Below, piece by piece: positions 39,590-48,533 of a stretch of 64,000 nt of DNA. The notes under the pieces were generated by a model. That model was given only the letters and a program-made list of their open reading frames with translations. It had not been told where the DNA came from and ran no database searches. The stretch is taken from assembly GCA_031292515.1 (NCBI GenBank), contig JARLGZ010000177.1, positions 307,998 to 371,997 on the forward strand, given 5' to 3'. A program made the translations under genes and the position numbers. How positions within the stretch are numbered: position 1 is the stretch's first letter; every line of letters begins with the position of its first letter. The stretch is from Puia sp. (lineage in GTDB: Bacteria > Bacteroidota > Bacteroidia > Chitinophagales > Chitinophagaceae).

Positions 39590-40843
39590 TCACCAGGTAA
39601 GGGTAAAAGTATGCCGGCTTCCCGTGAATTGATAGACCGTGGCAATGGAAGACACTTCGCAGATCTGCTTTACGATGGAAAGCCCCAGCCCGTTTCGGCT
39701 GGTATGTTGCGCGCCTTTATAGAAGCGCTGATAGAGGCGGTTGCTGTCGAGGGGGATATCCAATCCCGTATTGCTGACCACAAGCTGGTTGGGAACCAGT
39801 TCTATACCGATCGACCCTTCCGATAAATTATGATTACTGGCATTGCTAAGCAGGTTGTTCAACAGGACGTCGATCAGTTCTCCATTTGCCCGGATGTCTG
39901 TTTTCTGAAGATTATACGCGATACTGATGCCCCGGCTCTGCCATAGCTCCTGGAACTGGGCTACCTTTTCTTCTATTTTCTCCTGCAGGTTGATCGTCTC
40001 GATATTGCTGAACTGGCGGTTCTCGATTTTTGCAAGCAGGAGCAGGGACTGGTTCAGCCTGGACAATTTCCTGACTGCGCCATAGGCGCTCCTGGTGATC
40101 TCGCTCTGTTTTTGAGACAGACCGTCGTCCTGGATCAGGAGATCTAATTTAGCCCGGATAATCGACAACGGAGTCTGGAGTTCATGGGAAGCATTCTCGG
40201 TGAATTCTTTCAACAGGTGATAGTCTTTTTCGGCTTTCTCTGTGGCCTGTTTCAGGCTCTCATTCATAAAAGCAAATTCTTCGATTCGGGTCTCGGGGAA
40301 ACGGATGGAAGAGGTACTGCCCAGCTTAAAATTACTGATAGCATGGATCGTATCATAAAAAGGCCGCCATAACCGGCTCAAGACGACGCGGTTGATCAAT
40401 ATAGAAGAGATGATGATGACGAAAATGGCGGAAAGCGAAACGATAAGGATTACCCGGGATAGATGATGAAGCCCTTCCAAAGGCTTTACGATCGTCACCT
40501 CATACCAATCACCCCTGCATGGCATATAAAAAGTGAGCTGTCTGAAGTTATGCATTTTTTTCTCCCGGTCGCTGTAGAGAGTAATCCGTTCAAATTGCCT
40601 TACGGCCGTGCGCCGATCCGTCGTCCGGTAGCTGATCCTGGCCTCATCAAGAGAGAAGGCCTGGGGGAAAGAATCGTGCTGTCCGACATAATTCCTGATC
40701 CTTTCTTCCACACCGACCAGGTCGGCATCCATTTCCCTGATAAGCACCAGGTTCACCAGCCAATAAAAGACTACGCCGGAGAGCAGGAATATTCCTACCA
40801 TTACCATTAGATTGATCCGGGAATATCTTGCAAACAGTTTCAT
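39590..40843 (-). CDS. Two-component sensor histidine kinase, 417 aa
   Basis: This is an inner-membrane sensor kinase. The ATG at 40843 (MKLFARYSRINLMVMVGIFL) leads into the first helix (about 10-33); the open frame to 40909 overlaps the regulator and is not needed. A periplasmic sensor loop (about 34-140) precedes helix 2 (about 142-164, LIVSLSAIFVIIISSILI). Then come the dimerisation/phospho-acceptor box FTENASHELQTPLSIIRAKL, the N-box LNNLLSNASNH and the G-box NGLGLSIVKQI. The D-x-G G1 box is replaced by the S-N-T-G-L-D stretch, as in many Bacteroidota kinases. It is co-transcribed with its response regulator upstream. The signal is unknown; the neighbouring TonB/phosphatase locus makes it a candidate regulator of that locus. 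Confidence 0.9.
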   Translation of the reverse strand: MKLFARYSRINLMVMVGIFLLSGVVFYWLVNLVLIREMDADLVGVEERIRNYVGQHDSFPQAFSLDEARISYRTTDRRTAVRQFERITLYSDREKKMHNFRQLTFYMPCRGDWYEVTIVKPLEGLHHLSRVILIVSLSAIFVIIISSILINRVVLSRLWRPFYDTIHAISNFKLGSTSSIRFPETRIEEFAFMNESLKQATEKAEKDYHLLKEFTENASHELQTPLSIIRAKLDLLIQDDGLSQKQSEITRSAYGAVRKLSRLNQSLLLLAKIENRQFSNIETINLQEKIEEKVAQFQELWQSRGISIAYNLQKTDIRANGELIDVLLNNLLSNASNHNLSEGSIGIELVPNQLVVSNTGLDIPLDSNRLYQRFYKGAQHTSRNGLGLSIVKQICEVSSIATVYQFTGSRHTFTLTW

Positions 40844-40874
40844 ACCGAATTTTGAAAAACATTCTCTATGGGTC

Positions 40875-41555
40875 TTACCCGGGAATTTCAAATTTGTACC
40901 CCATCCCATAGATCGCCCTTACATAGTCGGGACAGCCCGACCGGATCAGTTTCTTCCGGAGGTTTTTTATATGGGTATAGATGAAATCATAGTTATCCGA
41001 CATGTCGATATGGTCACCCCAAAGATGTTCTACGATCGCTTCTTTCGTTACGACCCTGTTTTTGTTGGCAATAAAATATACAAGTAACTCATACTCCTTC
41101 CGCGTCAGGTCTATGCTGCCAGCCGGCGTTTTTACAGTTTTGTCCTGGATGTCGAGGACCAGATCCCCAACAGAAGTCCTGTTCTTTCCATCGAATGATT
41201 TTCGACGCAGGATAGCCGCAAGCCTCGCTGAAAGCTCGGGTAAATGAAAAGGCTTTGTCAGGTAGTCGTCGGCGCCGAGGTTTAATCCGAGTACTTTGTC
41301 ATTCAGGGAATTCTTGGCGGAGATAATGAGAACGCCTTCCGCCTTGTTGGCAGCCTTCAATTCCTTCAGGATGGTAAGGCCACTACCGAGCGGAAGCGTA
41401 ATATCCAGTATGATGCAGGAGTATTCGTGGATATGTATCTTGTCTATCGCATCGTAATAATCATAAGCCATGTCGCAGTGGAAATGCTCATTGCCGAGGT
41501 ATGAGCAAATACTGCCGGCCAGTTCCTTCTCGTCCTCAATTATCAGCAATTTCAT
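40875..41555 (-). CDS. OmpR/PhoB-family response regulator, 226 aa
   Basis: This is a cytosolic DNA-binding response regulator. The receiver domain (1-120) has the acidic pair in IIEDE, phospho-acceptor Asp51 (CIILDITLPLGSG) and the conserved Lys in ISAKNS. The C-terminal winged helix (about 130-224) is of OmpR/PhoB type (DLTRKEYELLVYFIANKNRVV, then IYTHIKNLRKKL as recognition helix and wing). The gene precedes the sensor kinase by 31 bp on the same strand. PhoB-type domains bind 11-bp direct repeats, which makes the repeats at 12402 and 38621 worth testing as its targets. Confidence 0.93.
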   Translation of the reverse strand: MKLLIIEDEKELAGSICSYLGNEHFHCDMAYDYYDAIDKIHIHEYSCIILDITLPLGSGLTILKELKAANKAEGVLIISAKNSLNDKVLGLNLGADDYLTKPFHLPELSARLAAILRRKSFDGKNRTSVGDLVLDIQDKTVKTPAGSIDLTRKEYELLVYFIANKNRVVTKEAIVEHLWGDHIDMSDNYDFIYTHIKNLRKKLIRSGCPDYVRAIYGMGYKFEIPG

Positions 41556-41643
41556 CCCTAAAATTGGGGCATTTGCAAAGAACCGGCCTTATTCCAATAT
41601 TAAATTATCGTTAACAGAATTACAGGACCCGAAGAGAGCGGAC

Positions 41644-42591
41644 TCACCAGGTCCTCTTCTTCATAAAATCATCAAGCTGAGCCCGTGTCATCGGAACTTC
41701 ATCCGGATTCTTTTGAACCCATTGCAGGAAGTCCTGTTTGATCGCATCGGTCCATTGATTATCGATCTGGCCGGGAGTATACTTCCCCGCTTTCAGCATA
41801 CTCACGCCAAACTTATCCCGGAGGATAATGAATTCGGCGGTCGTAATGACTTTTTCGGCAAGATGGGCCGGTATGAACAAGACCCCTTCTCTCCTCGCAA
41901 GAACGAGGTCTCCGGGCATTACGATCGCATGTCCGATCCGGATGGGCGTGTTTAACCCCATCAAGACCTCGTCTTTCAGGTAACTCGGATCGAATGCACG
42001 CACAAAGGCGTTGAAGCCTTTTATTTCGGAAAGACCATCGAGGTCACGCGCGGAAGCATCGAAGACGACCCCGTTGCCGGATCTTGCAAAAATGGAATTG
42101 CCAAGATTGTCGCCGATCAGCGTCCCCTGGGCGATCTTTCCGCAACCATCCGCGACATATACATCGCCTTTGGAAAGCATATCGATCGGCCAGGAATTGG
42201 TGTTTCCGACCCGACCTTCCTGTTTGCCGCGATCCTTGATCAGTTTCTCTATATCAGGCCTGCCCGGCATGTAACGGGCAGTGAGCGCCCTGCCCACGAC
42301 GGGCGTATCATTCACCATACTCCAACCGCCTTCGAACTGGCAGGTATAGCCCTCATTATTCAAGACCGTCCAGGCATCCTCGATCCCTATATTCCGCGCA
42401 CGACGAATCAGGTCATCGGGTATACGAGGCCTTCCGTCGGGGAAACGCTCGCCTTTCCATTCAGACGTTAGAAAGATCAGCTCTTCTTTTGGCATAGTCT
42501 GCGCGAATACGGCGACAGGCAGGCCGGGGCCTGAAAAAAATAACAGGAATAGCAGAGGAAGGGGAAACGAGAAAACAATCCGTTTTTTCAT
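41644..42591 (-). CDS. Exported RraA-family protein (HMG/CHA aldolase-like), 315 aa
   Basis: A clear signal peptide (MKKRIVFSFPLPLLFLLFFSGPGLPVAVFAQ) precedes an RraA-fold domain (about 60-270). The region IEDAWTVLNNEG and the loop around AQGTLIGDNLGNSIFARSGNGVVFDASARDLDGL contain the residues used for divalent metal and pyruvate-type substrates in 4-hydroxy-4-methyl-2-oxoglutarate/oxaloacetate aldolases (G-D-N and R-D-x-x patterns). RraA proteins and these aldolases are normally cytosolic, so export is unusual. It is the last gene of a three-gene unit with an exported amidohydrolase (15 bp upstream) and an exported RidA protein. The pathway is unknown; the substrate is probably a 2-oxo or enol acid generated in the periplasm. 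Confidence 0.85.
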   Translation of the reverse strand: MKKRIVFSFPLPLLFLLFFSGPGLPVAVFAQTMPKEELIFLTSEWKGERFPDGRPRIPDDLIRRARNIGIEDAWTVLNNEGYTCQFEGGWSMVNDTPVVGRALTARYMPGRPDIEKLIKDRGKQEGRVGNTNSWPIDMLSKGDVYVADGCGKIAQGTLIGDNLGNSIFARSGNGVVFDASARDLDGLSEIKGFNAFVRAFDPSYLKDEVLMGLNTPIRIGHAIVMPGDLVLARREGVLFIPAHLAEKVITTAEFIILRDKFGVSMLKAGKYTPGQIDNQWTDAIKQDFLQWVQKNPDEVPMTRAQLDDFMKKRTW

Positions 42592-42606
42592 ATTTATTTC
42601 AATTGT

Positions 42607-43944
42607 TTATCTGTTTGCTCGGGAAGGGCGGGGCGCAATAACGGGATTGGCGATCCCATTCAGATCGTATACGATCTTGCCATCCTTGATGGTCATTTCG
42701 CATTCGAGTTTTCTTGTACCTTCCACACGGGTGCCGGTGTAATCAAAAAAGCCGAAATGCCCCTCATGAAGGTTGAGGATGGCGATATCGGCTATGGCTC
42801 CGACGGATAAATTACCCAGCTCTTCACGCTTGATCTCCCGGGCAGGATTCCACGTACTGGCCTTTATGACGCTGTCGAACGGCATCCCGATCGCCATGAG
42901 TTTAGACATGACATTCAGCATGTCCTTCATAGCTGCATTGACATTATCCTGGTGGATATCGGTGCTGATCGAATTAGGCAGGAATCCCGCCTTGATGGCT
43001 GGAATCGCCTGTGAGAGGGCAAAGCTGATCTCCCCGTAGCCGATATCGAAAACGATACCTCGTTTTTGCGCTTCGGGCACAAAGGGTTTTAACTGATCCG
43101 TCCCGATGTCTACGACCGCTTCACGACCGCCATCGCGGCCTTTCTGCTGAAGTTGGCCAAAACAATGGGTAAAAATATCTCCCGGCCGAAGATGATCCAT
43201 GAACAGCTCCCGGATCGACAACATCGGAGTGGCGCCTCCAAAGTCTATCATAACGGGCACATCCGCCATATTGCCGGCCTGAACGGCGCGATCGACCGGC
43301 GTCCATTCGTGTCCATTATAGTGGGCTACTTTGAATCCTACGATAATATTCCGGTTGCTTCTCGCCGTAAGTGCAGCCATCTTGACGTTCATATCCATCG
43401 TATCCTGTTCGTAAACGCCTCCCCGCATGCCTTCGCCGACAATATTCAGGAAGGCCAGGATCCTGGTTTGCGATTTATCGATCGTCTGTCTTTTGAAGGT
43501 GGCGAAACTCTTCCACCCGGAGCTCCCCGCGTCAACGATCGTGGTAACCCCCGCGCGAAAAGTAAACCCGTCCGGGATGATGGCTTCGGGTCCATTGGCG
43601 TAGGCGTGGTCCGGCTCCATTCCATAGAAAACGTGCTCATGGATATCGATCAGACCCGGCATGACATACAGCCCGTGGGCATCGACCACCTGTATAGCCT
43701 GGGCCACGTCAATGTGCTTGGCTATGCTGACCACTTTGCCGTCATTTACGGCGATATCCATCACCTCGTCGATATGATTTTTGAAATCCTTCACGTGCCC
43801 GCCCTTGATCAGGATGGCATAACGGGAGGTATCCGACGGAGGAACACCTCCCTTTTTAACCGTTCTCTGTGCAAAAGAAAGACAGATGCCAGTCCCTTGA
43901 AAAATAATAAAGAGGGGCAGGAAAATGCGGATTGTACGCATCAT
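42607..43944 (-). CDS. Exported amidohydrolase/deacetylase-type metallohydrolase, 445 aa
   Basis: A signal peptide (about 1-26, ending LSFAQ) is followed by an amidohydrolase-superfamily TIM barrel. The metal motif HxH is in IDIHEHVFYG, a later His pair is at FTHCFGQ, and the catalytic Asp is probably in SISTDIHQDN. A composite beta-sandwich at both ends includes G-H-V-K-D-F near the N-terminus and DIAILNLHEGHFGFFDYTG near the C-terminus. This is close to the dihydroorotase/D-aminoacylase-like deacetylase group, which hydrolyses N-acyl or cyclic amides. It lies between the RidA (19 bp upstream) and RraA genes, so all three are probably one transcript. Confidence 0.87.
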   Translation of the reverse strand: MMRTIRIFLPLFIIFQGTGICLSFAQRTVKKGGVPPSDTSRYAILIKGGHVKDFKNHIDEVMDIAVNDGKVVSIAKHIDVAQAIQVVDAHGLYVMPGLIDIHEHVFYGMEPDHAYANGPEAIIPDGFTFRAGVTTIVDAGSSGWKSFATFKRQTIDKSQTRILAFLNIVGEGMRGGVYEQDTMDMNVKMAALTARSNRNIIVGFKVAHYNGHEWTPVDRAVQAGNMADVPVMIDFGGATPMLSIRELFMDHLRPGDIFTHCFGQLQQKGRDGGREAVVDIGTDQLKPFVPEAQKRGIVFDIGYGEISFALSQAIPAIKAGFLPNSISTDIHQDNVNAAMKDMLNVMSKLMAIGMPFDSVIKASTWNPAREIKREELGNLSVGAIADIAILNLHEGHFGFFDYTGTRVEGTRKLECEMTIKDGKIVYDLNGIANPVIAPRPSRANR

Positions 43945-43963
43945 AATTTGAAATTAAGGGTAA

Positions 43964-44446
43964 CTAGATGTAAGCAATCGCATCCATTTCGACCAGCGAG
44001 TTGCCCGGTACGCCACCTTTAGCGACGGCGACCGTGGTGCGGACCGGGGGGTTCTTGCCGAACCTTCCCTTGTAAACTTCGTTCATGGCCTTATAATCTT
44101 CGATATCGTTCAACAAAACCGTGACCTTTAACACCTTTTCCATCGAAGAGCCTGCATCTATCAGTCTTTTTTCCAGTTCTTTCAGAACATGGTCGGTATG
44201 CGCTTTGATATCGCCCTCGAAATGCGCGCCCTGACCGGCAATGAATACCATGCCATTAAACTTCGTAATTTGGGAGAACAAAGGAATATCCTGGTCCGTA
44301 ACGACATCCAGCACCTCTTTCTCTTTCCTCTCTTTTTCTGCAGGGACATTTCCAGCAGCGCCTGCTTTTGTAAGAAGGCCCAAACCAAGCGTACCGGCCA
44401 CGGTTGCAAACATTTTTTTTAACGCAGTTCTTCTTTGTGTTGACAT
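43964..44446 (-). CDS. Exported RidA (YjgF/YER057c) family protein, 160 aa
   Basis: RidA proteins hydrolyse reactive enamine/imine intermediates and are usually cytosolic and about 130 aa. This one has an extra leader with twin arginines (MSTQRRTALKKMFATVAGTLGLGL), indicating Tat export. The conserved core is present: FNGMVFIAGQGAH, DAGSSMEKVLKVTVLLNDIEDYKAMNEVY and NPPVRTTVAVAKG, in which Arg136 is the counterpart of the catalytic arginine of RidA. It is first in the unit with the amidohydrolase and the RraA-like enzyme, suggesting that amide hydrolysis, imine clearance and aldol/decarboxylation chemistry are linked in the periplasm. An M1 peptidase gene lies 184 bp upstream on the same strand. 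Confidence 0.9.
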   Translation of the reverse strand: MSTQRRTALKKMFATVAGTLGLGLLTKAGAAGNVPAEKERKEKEVLDVVTDQDIPLFSQITKFNGMVFIAGQGAHFEGDIKAHTDHVLKELEKRLIDAGSSMEKVLKVTVLLNDIEDYKAMNEVYKGRFGKNPPVRTTVAVAKGGVPGNSLVEMDAIAYI

Positions 44447-44549
44447 TTGTTCTGGTTTTTGATAGTTAAAAAATAAAATAAGCGAGTAGTAGAAATAACA
44501 TCATTACCCGCGCTAATATAGCCATTTTTGTAAAAGGAGTGTGATGTTC

Positions 44550-44599
44550 TGCAAATTAATTGCAAATACGCAGGCGCAATGATTGCAGATTTTGCAAAT
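44550..44599. promoter_or_regulatory. Cluster of TGCAAAT words upstream of the RidA unit
   Basis: TGCAAAT occurs at 44550-44556, 44561-44567 and 44593-44599, with the variant TGCAGAT at 44584-44590. They lie in the 184-bp gap between the M1 peptidase and the RidA gene and may be regulator half-sites for the RidA unit. The first two are 11 bp apart. Nothing links them to a known regulator. Confidence 0.3.
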
Positions 44600-44630
44600 A
44601 TGTGCATCAATCGAGGATAGGCGGTCCATT

Positions 44631-46637
44631 TTAAGGAAGACCGTTCTCCCATGCGTTATTAGTACGGTCAATATCCGGATAAACTTTGTCGGGATCCAAT
44701 ACGATTTTCCGGATCGGATCGCTGATGCCGGTCCGAAGGACATAACGGTGATCGTACTCCCAGATTTCCACAGGCAACCGGTACCGCCGTTTTTTGCCTT
44801 CGAGGGTAGTGACCTCCACTTCCAGCGGCATTGCAGCCTTTTCCAGGTTATCGATGGCGATCAGGGTACCGCCGGAAGGATCTTTGGGATCGGCATAGAC
44901 ACCCGTAATGGCCTGATCCAGCTTATAGTTCTCAAAGAAGCCTTCTTTCCAGAACCACGCCAGGTCCTCTCCCGCCCCGTTATTGATACTCCTGAAAAAA
45001 TCCCATGGCGTAGGATGCTTGTAGGCCCAATCCCTGATATATTTCCTGAATGCGTAATCGAAGCGGCCCGGCCCCAGTATATGTTCCCTCAACAACCACA
45101 AAAGATAACCGGTCTTAAGATATTGGGTAGTGAAGATCCTGTTTGCGGGAGTCCCGTCCGGGCGCGTAAGGATAGGTGGCAGACTGTCCGCATAATAGTC
45201 CTGCAGATAGTCGTCTACCAGGCCATATCCTTCAAACTCACCGTGGTTAAAAGCCTCGCTCGCCATGTGGTCTATAAAAATATTAAATCCTTCATCCATC
45301 CAGGCGTATTTGCGCTCGTTACTGCCCACGATCATCGGGAACCAGGTATGACCGAGTTCATGGTTCGTCACTCTCCAGAATGAATTTCCATCCCTGTCGG
45401 GTCCGCAGAATACGATACCCGGGTACTCCATACCGCTCAGGTTGGAAGCCACATTCACTGCGCAGGGATAAGGATAGGGGAGCCAATTCCTCGAAAAATA
45501 TTCGATGGTGAACTTGATATATTCACTCGAACGCTCCCAGGACCCGGGTTGCCGGGAGGCAATCGGATAGAGCGATTCTCCCAGTGCATTCCTGCCATCG
45601 GGCAGGTCTATTCTGATCCCTTCCCAGATAAAGGACTTGGACGCCGTCCAGGCGAAATCGCGGGCATTTCGGATCCTGAATTTCCAGGTGCAAAATCGTT
45701 TTGAAGGTCTCGAGCCGGGATCATGGATCTCCTCCGCCCCACGGATGAATACTTTCCGCTCACTGTCGTGGGCCTGCCTCCACCGCTTCAGCATCGCCGG
45801 TGTCAATACTTCTCCGGGGTTTAACAGCTCGCCCGAAGCCGAAACGATATAGGCCGAAGGAAGCGTAATATTTACATTGAAATCGCCATATTCAAGATAG
45901 AACTCTCCATTCCCCAGATAAGGCAGCGTGTTCCAGCCTTCCACATCATCCAGTACACAAAGACGCGGGTACCATTGGGCAACCGAATAGATATCGCCAT
46001 CCGGCTCCGAAAGGATATCCGTTCGGTTGACCCCGAAATCGGCATTATAAAAATAGCGGGGAATGGTATAGCTATAGGCTATCCTGAGCCTTACCACAGC
46101 GCCCGACGCCAATGGCTCGGCGAAGCGTATCTGCATTCGGGTGTCATCGACCAGCCAGGTCACCGGGCGAACTGGGGCGCCTTTATCCCTATCTTTTATT
46201 CTTTCTATCGAATGAATGGTATACCCCCCTTCAAAAGACGCTTTCAGCTTGAATGCATTGCTATCGGTAAACAGTTTTGCGTCCACACCGCGTGAATGAG
46301 ATTTAAACACATTCTGATCTAATTGGAACCAGATAAAAGGAAGGGTATGGGGACTGTGATTGGTATAAGTAACAACCATCGTCCCCGTGATACGATGGGC
46401 TGTATCGTCCAAAACAGCATCGATGGTATACTCCGCGCGGTTCTGCCAATAAGAGGGTCCCGGCTCCCCGGTAGCGGCCCGATAGACATTTCCTGGCGGC
46501 ATCGCTGACAGCGCCGGAAAAAGATCTCTTGGATTGTAACGGGAAAAGCCCGGATTTGTCTTGCTCCAGCCCGTATCCTGGGCCTGAACCGTTGCATGAA
46601 GCATCCATAAAAACAATAATCCTACGAGAATTTTCAT
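44631..46637 (-). CDS. Exported M1 family metallopeptidase, 668 aa
   Basis: This is a zinc aminopeptidase-type enzyme. The ATG at 46637 starts a signal peptide (MKILVGLLFLWMLHATVQAQ); the frame runs up to 46694, but those residues are not leader-like. The zinc motif HELGHTWFP followed by WMDEGFNIF (HExxH plus Glu 18 residues on) is intact. The exopeptidase motif GAMEN is replaced by SGMEYPG, as in the Bacteroidota M1 subgroup. An N-terminal beta domain (about 45-330) and a C-terminal beta domain after about residue 560 frame the catalytic part. The likely role is processing of extracellular peptides in the periplasm. Confidence 0.92.
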   Translation of the reverse strand: MKILVGLLFLWMLHATVQAQDTGWSKTNPGFSRYNPRDLFPALSAMPPGNVYRAATGEPGPSYWQNRAEYTIDAVLDDTAHRITGTMVVTYTNHSPHTLPFIWFQLDQNVFKSHSRGVDAKLFTDSNAFKLKASFEGGYTIHSIERIKDRDKGAPVRPVTWLVDDTRMQIRFAEPLASGAVVRLRIAYSYTIPRYFYNADFGVNRTDILSEPDGDIYSVAQWYPRLCVLDDVEGWNTLPYLGNGEFYLEYGDFNVNITLPSAYIVSASGELLNPGEVLTPAMLKRWRQAHDSERKVFIRGAEEIHDPGSRPSKRFCTWKFRIRNARDFAWTASKSFIWEGIRIDLPDGRNALGESLYPIASRQPGSWERSSEYIKFTIEYFSRNWLPYPYPCAVNVASNLSGMEYPGIVFCGPDRDGNSFWRVTNHELGHTWFPMIVGSNERKYAWMDEGFNIFIDHMASEAFNHGEFEGYGLVDDYLQDYYADSLPPILTRPDGTPANRIFTTQYLKTGYLLWLLREHILGPGRFDYAFRKYIRDWAYKHPTPWDFFRSINNGAGEDLAWFWKEGFFENYKLDQAITGVYADPKDPSGGTLIAIDNLEKAAMPLEVEVTTLEGKKRRYRLPVEIWEYDHRYVLRTGISDPIRKIVLDPDKVYPDIDRTNNAWENGLP

Positions 46638-46906
46638 TTCTACCACTTTATGTATTAGCAGGTTCTCTATTTGGGAGACGTCGGATCTGCGCAATTCGCA
46701 GAAATGGGAATTTTGTACACATTAACATTTTGTTTCCCTTTTTAAGAGTTCCTGGCATTTTATTTGAAAATAGATATTCAGAACAACAGGGTTTACATAT
46801 ACGGATAACAAACCAAACCTGATCGGGATAAGGGCGTTTTAAAAGACGTTTGACGGCCATCAATAGTAAACATATCACAACCTTATTATTCTCTCAGGTG
46901 ACGGAC

Positions 46907-46944
46907 AAAAAAAGAGACCTCCCGCAAGGAAGGTTTCTTTTTTT
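46907..46944. terminator. Bidirectional hairpin terminator
   Basis: The stem AAGAGACCTCC / GGAAGGTTTCTT (one bulged base, loop CGCAA) is bordered by A-runs on the left and T-runs on the right, so it can terminate in both directions. For the minus strand it would stop transcripts from the phosphodiesterase gene, whose stop codon is about 220 bp away. Confidence 0.65.
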
Positions 46945-46974
46945 ATACAATCTACATTTTTTTAACAGCTTTCC

Positions 46975-47045
46975 CCCCATTTCGTTTTCCCGTCTGTTCC
47001 GCTTTTCTCTGCCGTTCCGCTTCCCCTCAGTTTCGCTTTATTTTT
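46975..47045 (-). repeat. Degenerate purine-rich repeat stretch
   Basis: On the minus strand, words such as AAGCGAAAC, AAGCGGAACGG, AAAGCGGAACAG and AAACGAAATGG recur at short, irregular intervals. The style resembles the array at 24850-24985, though the units differ. This may be the decayed remains of the same repeat family. Confidence 0.35.
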
Positions 47046-47161
47046 GGACTCCTTCACAGCCTATTTTCCAGGCATTGTAATCTTCCATATCTGCCCTCCC
47101 TTTCCATAAGCAATAATCCCACCAGTAGCAGTGCGAAAAACTCATATTTGAAAAATCCTTA

Positions 47162-48466
47162 TTATTTGTAAAAAAGTCCGGCGGGTATCTTGCCTTCGGC
47201 GGAGGGAAATGAAAGCCCCAAAATCCTGGCCAGCGCGGGAGCTATATCCCGTAGATTCATGATCCCGATCGACCCTCCCTTTACAATACCGGGACCTGCT
47301 GCCACAAAGCCCGTGCGGATCTGCTGAAAATCCGGGAAGTATCCGTGTGTACCACCCTGACCGGATCTGACGGCTTCGCCTTCGAAGGCATTGTCGAAAG
47401 AGGCCCCGTTCAACCCCGTGAGGGCAAACGCTACTTCAGGGTTGCCGCCGATTGATTCCATTTGCCGGCGCCCCACGATGCGGAACAGGTTCTTCTGATC
47501 GCCGGGAAGACTGTCGAGGAGTTCCCTGACCCGTTCCAATGTCTTCTTATCGTTGCGATCCTTCAGGTATAGGTAACTGGAGCCGCCTACAGAATTGAAC
47601 TGGGCCTTCCATAGATCTTTTTTCACATCGGTTATCAGACCCGCTTTTACCAGCCATACGTTGGGGCTTACCTGGGTCTTCACATCGAGAAAGCCGTGAT
47701 CGCCGGTCACAATGAGGACCGTCTTATTCCATATACCGGAATTTTTCAAAGCCCCGATGATAATCCCCACCGCACTGTCGGCAGCCAGAACGGCTGCCCG
47801 CACCCTGTCCCCATCCCTGCCTTGCATGTGTTCGTAATGATCCACAGAAAAGAAATGGATGGTCATCAGGTTAGGTTGATCCTTTTGAATAAGGTAGGCG
47901 GCGATCCTGGCTACATTTTGATCCTTTCCATAGTCGATCTTATTGGCGGCGCCAAACACCTGCTGCCTCAACTCGGCAGTAAAACCTTGCGGTTTTGACC
48001 AGGCCTCCTGGGCTGCGTCGCCCATGTCCGCATTGTCGGGGATCACATATTGTGCCGGGGCGCCGGCTGCAACCGGCCATAAAAGGACTGCCACCTTCAG
48101 TCCTTTCCGGCTAGCTGCCTCCCAGATCGTGGGGACTTTGATGGAACTGTCATTCCAGTAAATCTTGCCGGTGGGACCGGTTGGCTCAAATACTCTATTA
48201 TAGTAGATACCATGCTTTGCAGGCTGAACGCCGGTGACAATCGTGGTGTGCGAGGGATAGGTCATCGACGGAAAAACACTGTTCACGCCGTCCGCATGGG
48301 CACCCTCCTGCATCAGGTTTCTGATGTTTACCGCTTTCCAGGAAGGGTCCAGGTAGAAATCAGGGCGAAAGCCGTCAATGGTGATCAAAACAACGTGCCC
48401 GGCAAGCTGGGCATTGCCGGTAAAAGCCAGCAACAACGCCAGGTAGATGCAAGAAAGTTTTCTCAT
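47162..48466 (-). CDS. Exported alkaline-phosphatase-superfamily phosphodiesterase (ENPP-like), 434 aa
   Basis: This is a nucleotide pyrophosphatase/phosphodiesterase-type enzyme. After the signal peptide (about 1-20) comes VVLITIDGFRPDFY (first metal Asp) and PSMTYPSHTTIVTG, in which the Thr in the S-M-T-Y stretch is the nucleophile. Then SVDHYEHMQG and VTGDHGFLD give the second metal set, and GTHGYFPDF the last His. All six metal ligands of the ENPP fold can be matched. Known relatives cleave nucleotides, lysophospholipids or glycerophosphocholine. It is the third secreted phosphatase/phosphodiesterase type in the window. It seems to be a single-gene unit, with the M28 peptidase upstream on the same strand after 67 bp. 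Confidence 0.9.
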   Translation of the reverse strand: MRKLSCIYLALLLAFTGNAQLAGHVVLITIDGFRPDFYLDPSWKAVNIRNLMQEGAHADGVNSVFPSMTYPSHTTIVTGVQPAKHGIYYNRVFEPTGPTGKIYWNDSSIKVPTIWEAASRKGLKVAVLLWPVAAGAPAQYVIPDNADMGDAAQEAWSKPQGFTAELRQQVFGAANKIDYGKDQNVARIAAYLIQKDQPNLMTIHFFSVDHYEHMQGRDGDRVRAAVLAADSAVGIIIGALKNSGIWNKTVLIVTGDHGFLDVKTQVSPNVWLVKAGLITDVKKDLWKAQFNSVGGSSYLYLKDRNDKKTLERVRELLDSLPGDQKNLFRIVGRRQMESIGGNPEVAFALTGLNGASFDNAFEGEAVRSGQGGTHGYFPDFQQIRTGFVAAGPGIVKGGSIGIMNLRDIAPALARILGLSFPSAEGKIPAGLFYK

Positions 48467-48533
48467 AGACCAAATTTACAACCGGCAAAGCCCCCGCTGC
48501 TGTTAATTTTTTGTATCTAACCGCCCCCTCCCG

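Larger units (their letters stand above)
46638..47161. other. 524-bp intergenic region
   Basis: There is no convincing gene between the M1 peptidase start and the end of the phosphodiesterase gene. The region contains the AT-rich promoter side of the peptidase, a bidirectional hairpin terminator (46907-46944) and a C/T-biased degenerate repeat stretch (about 46975-47045). Confidence 0.65.
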
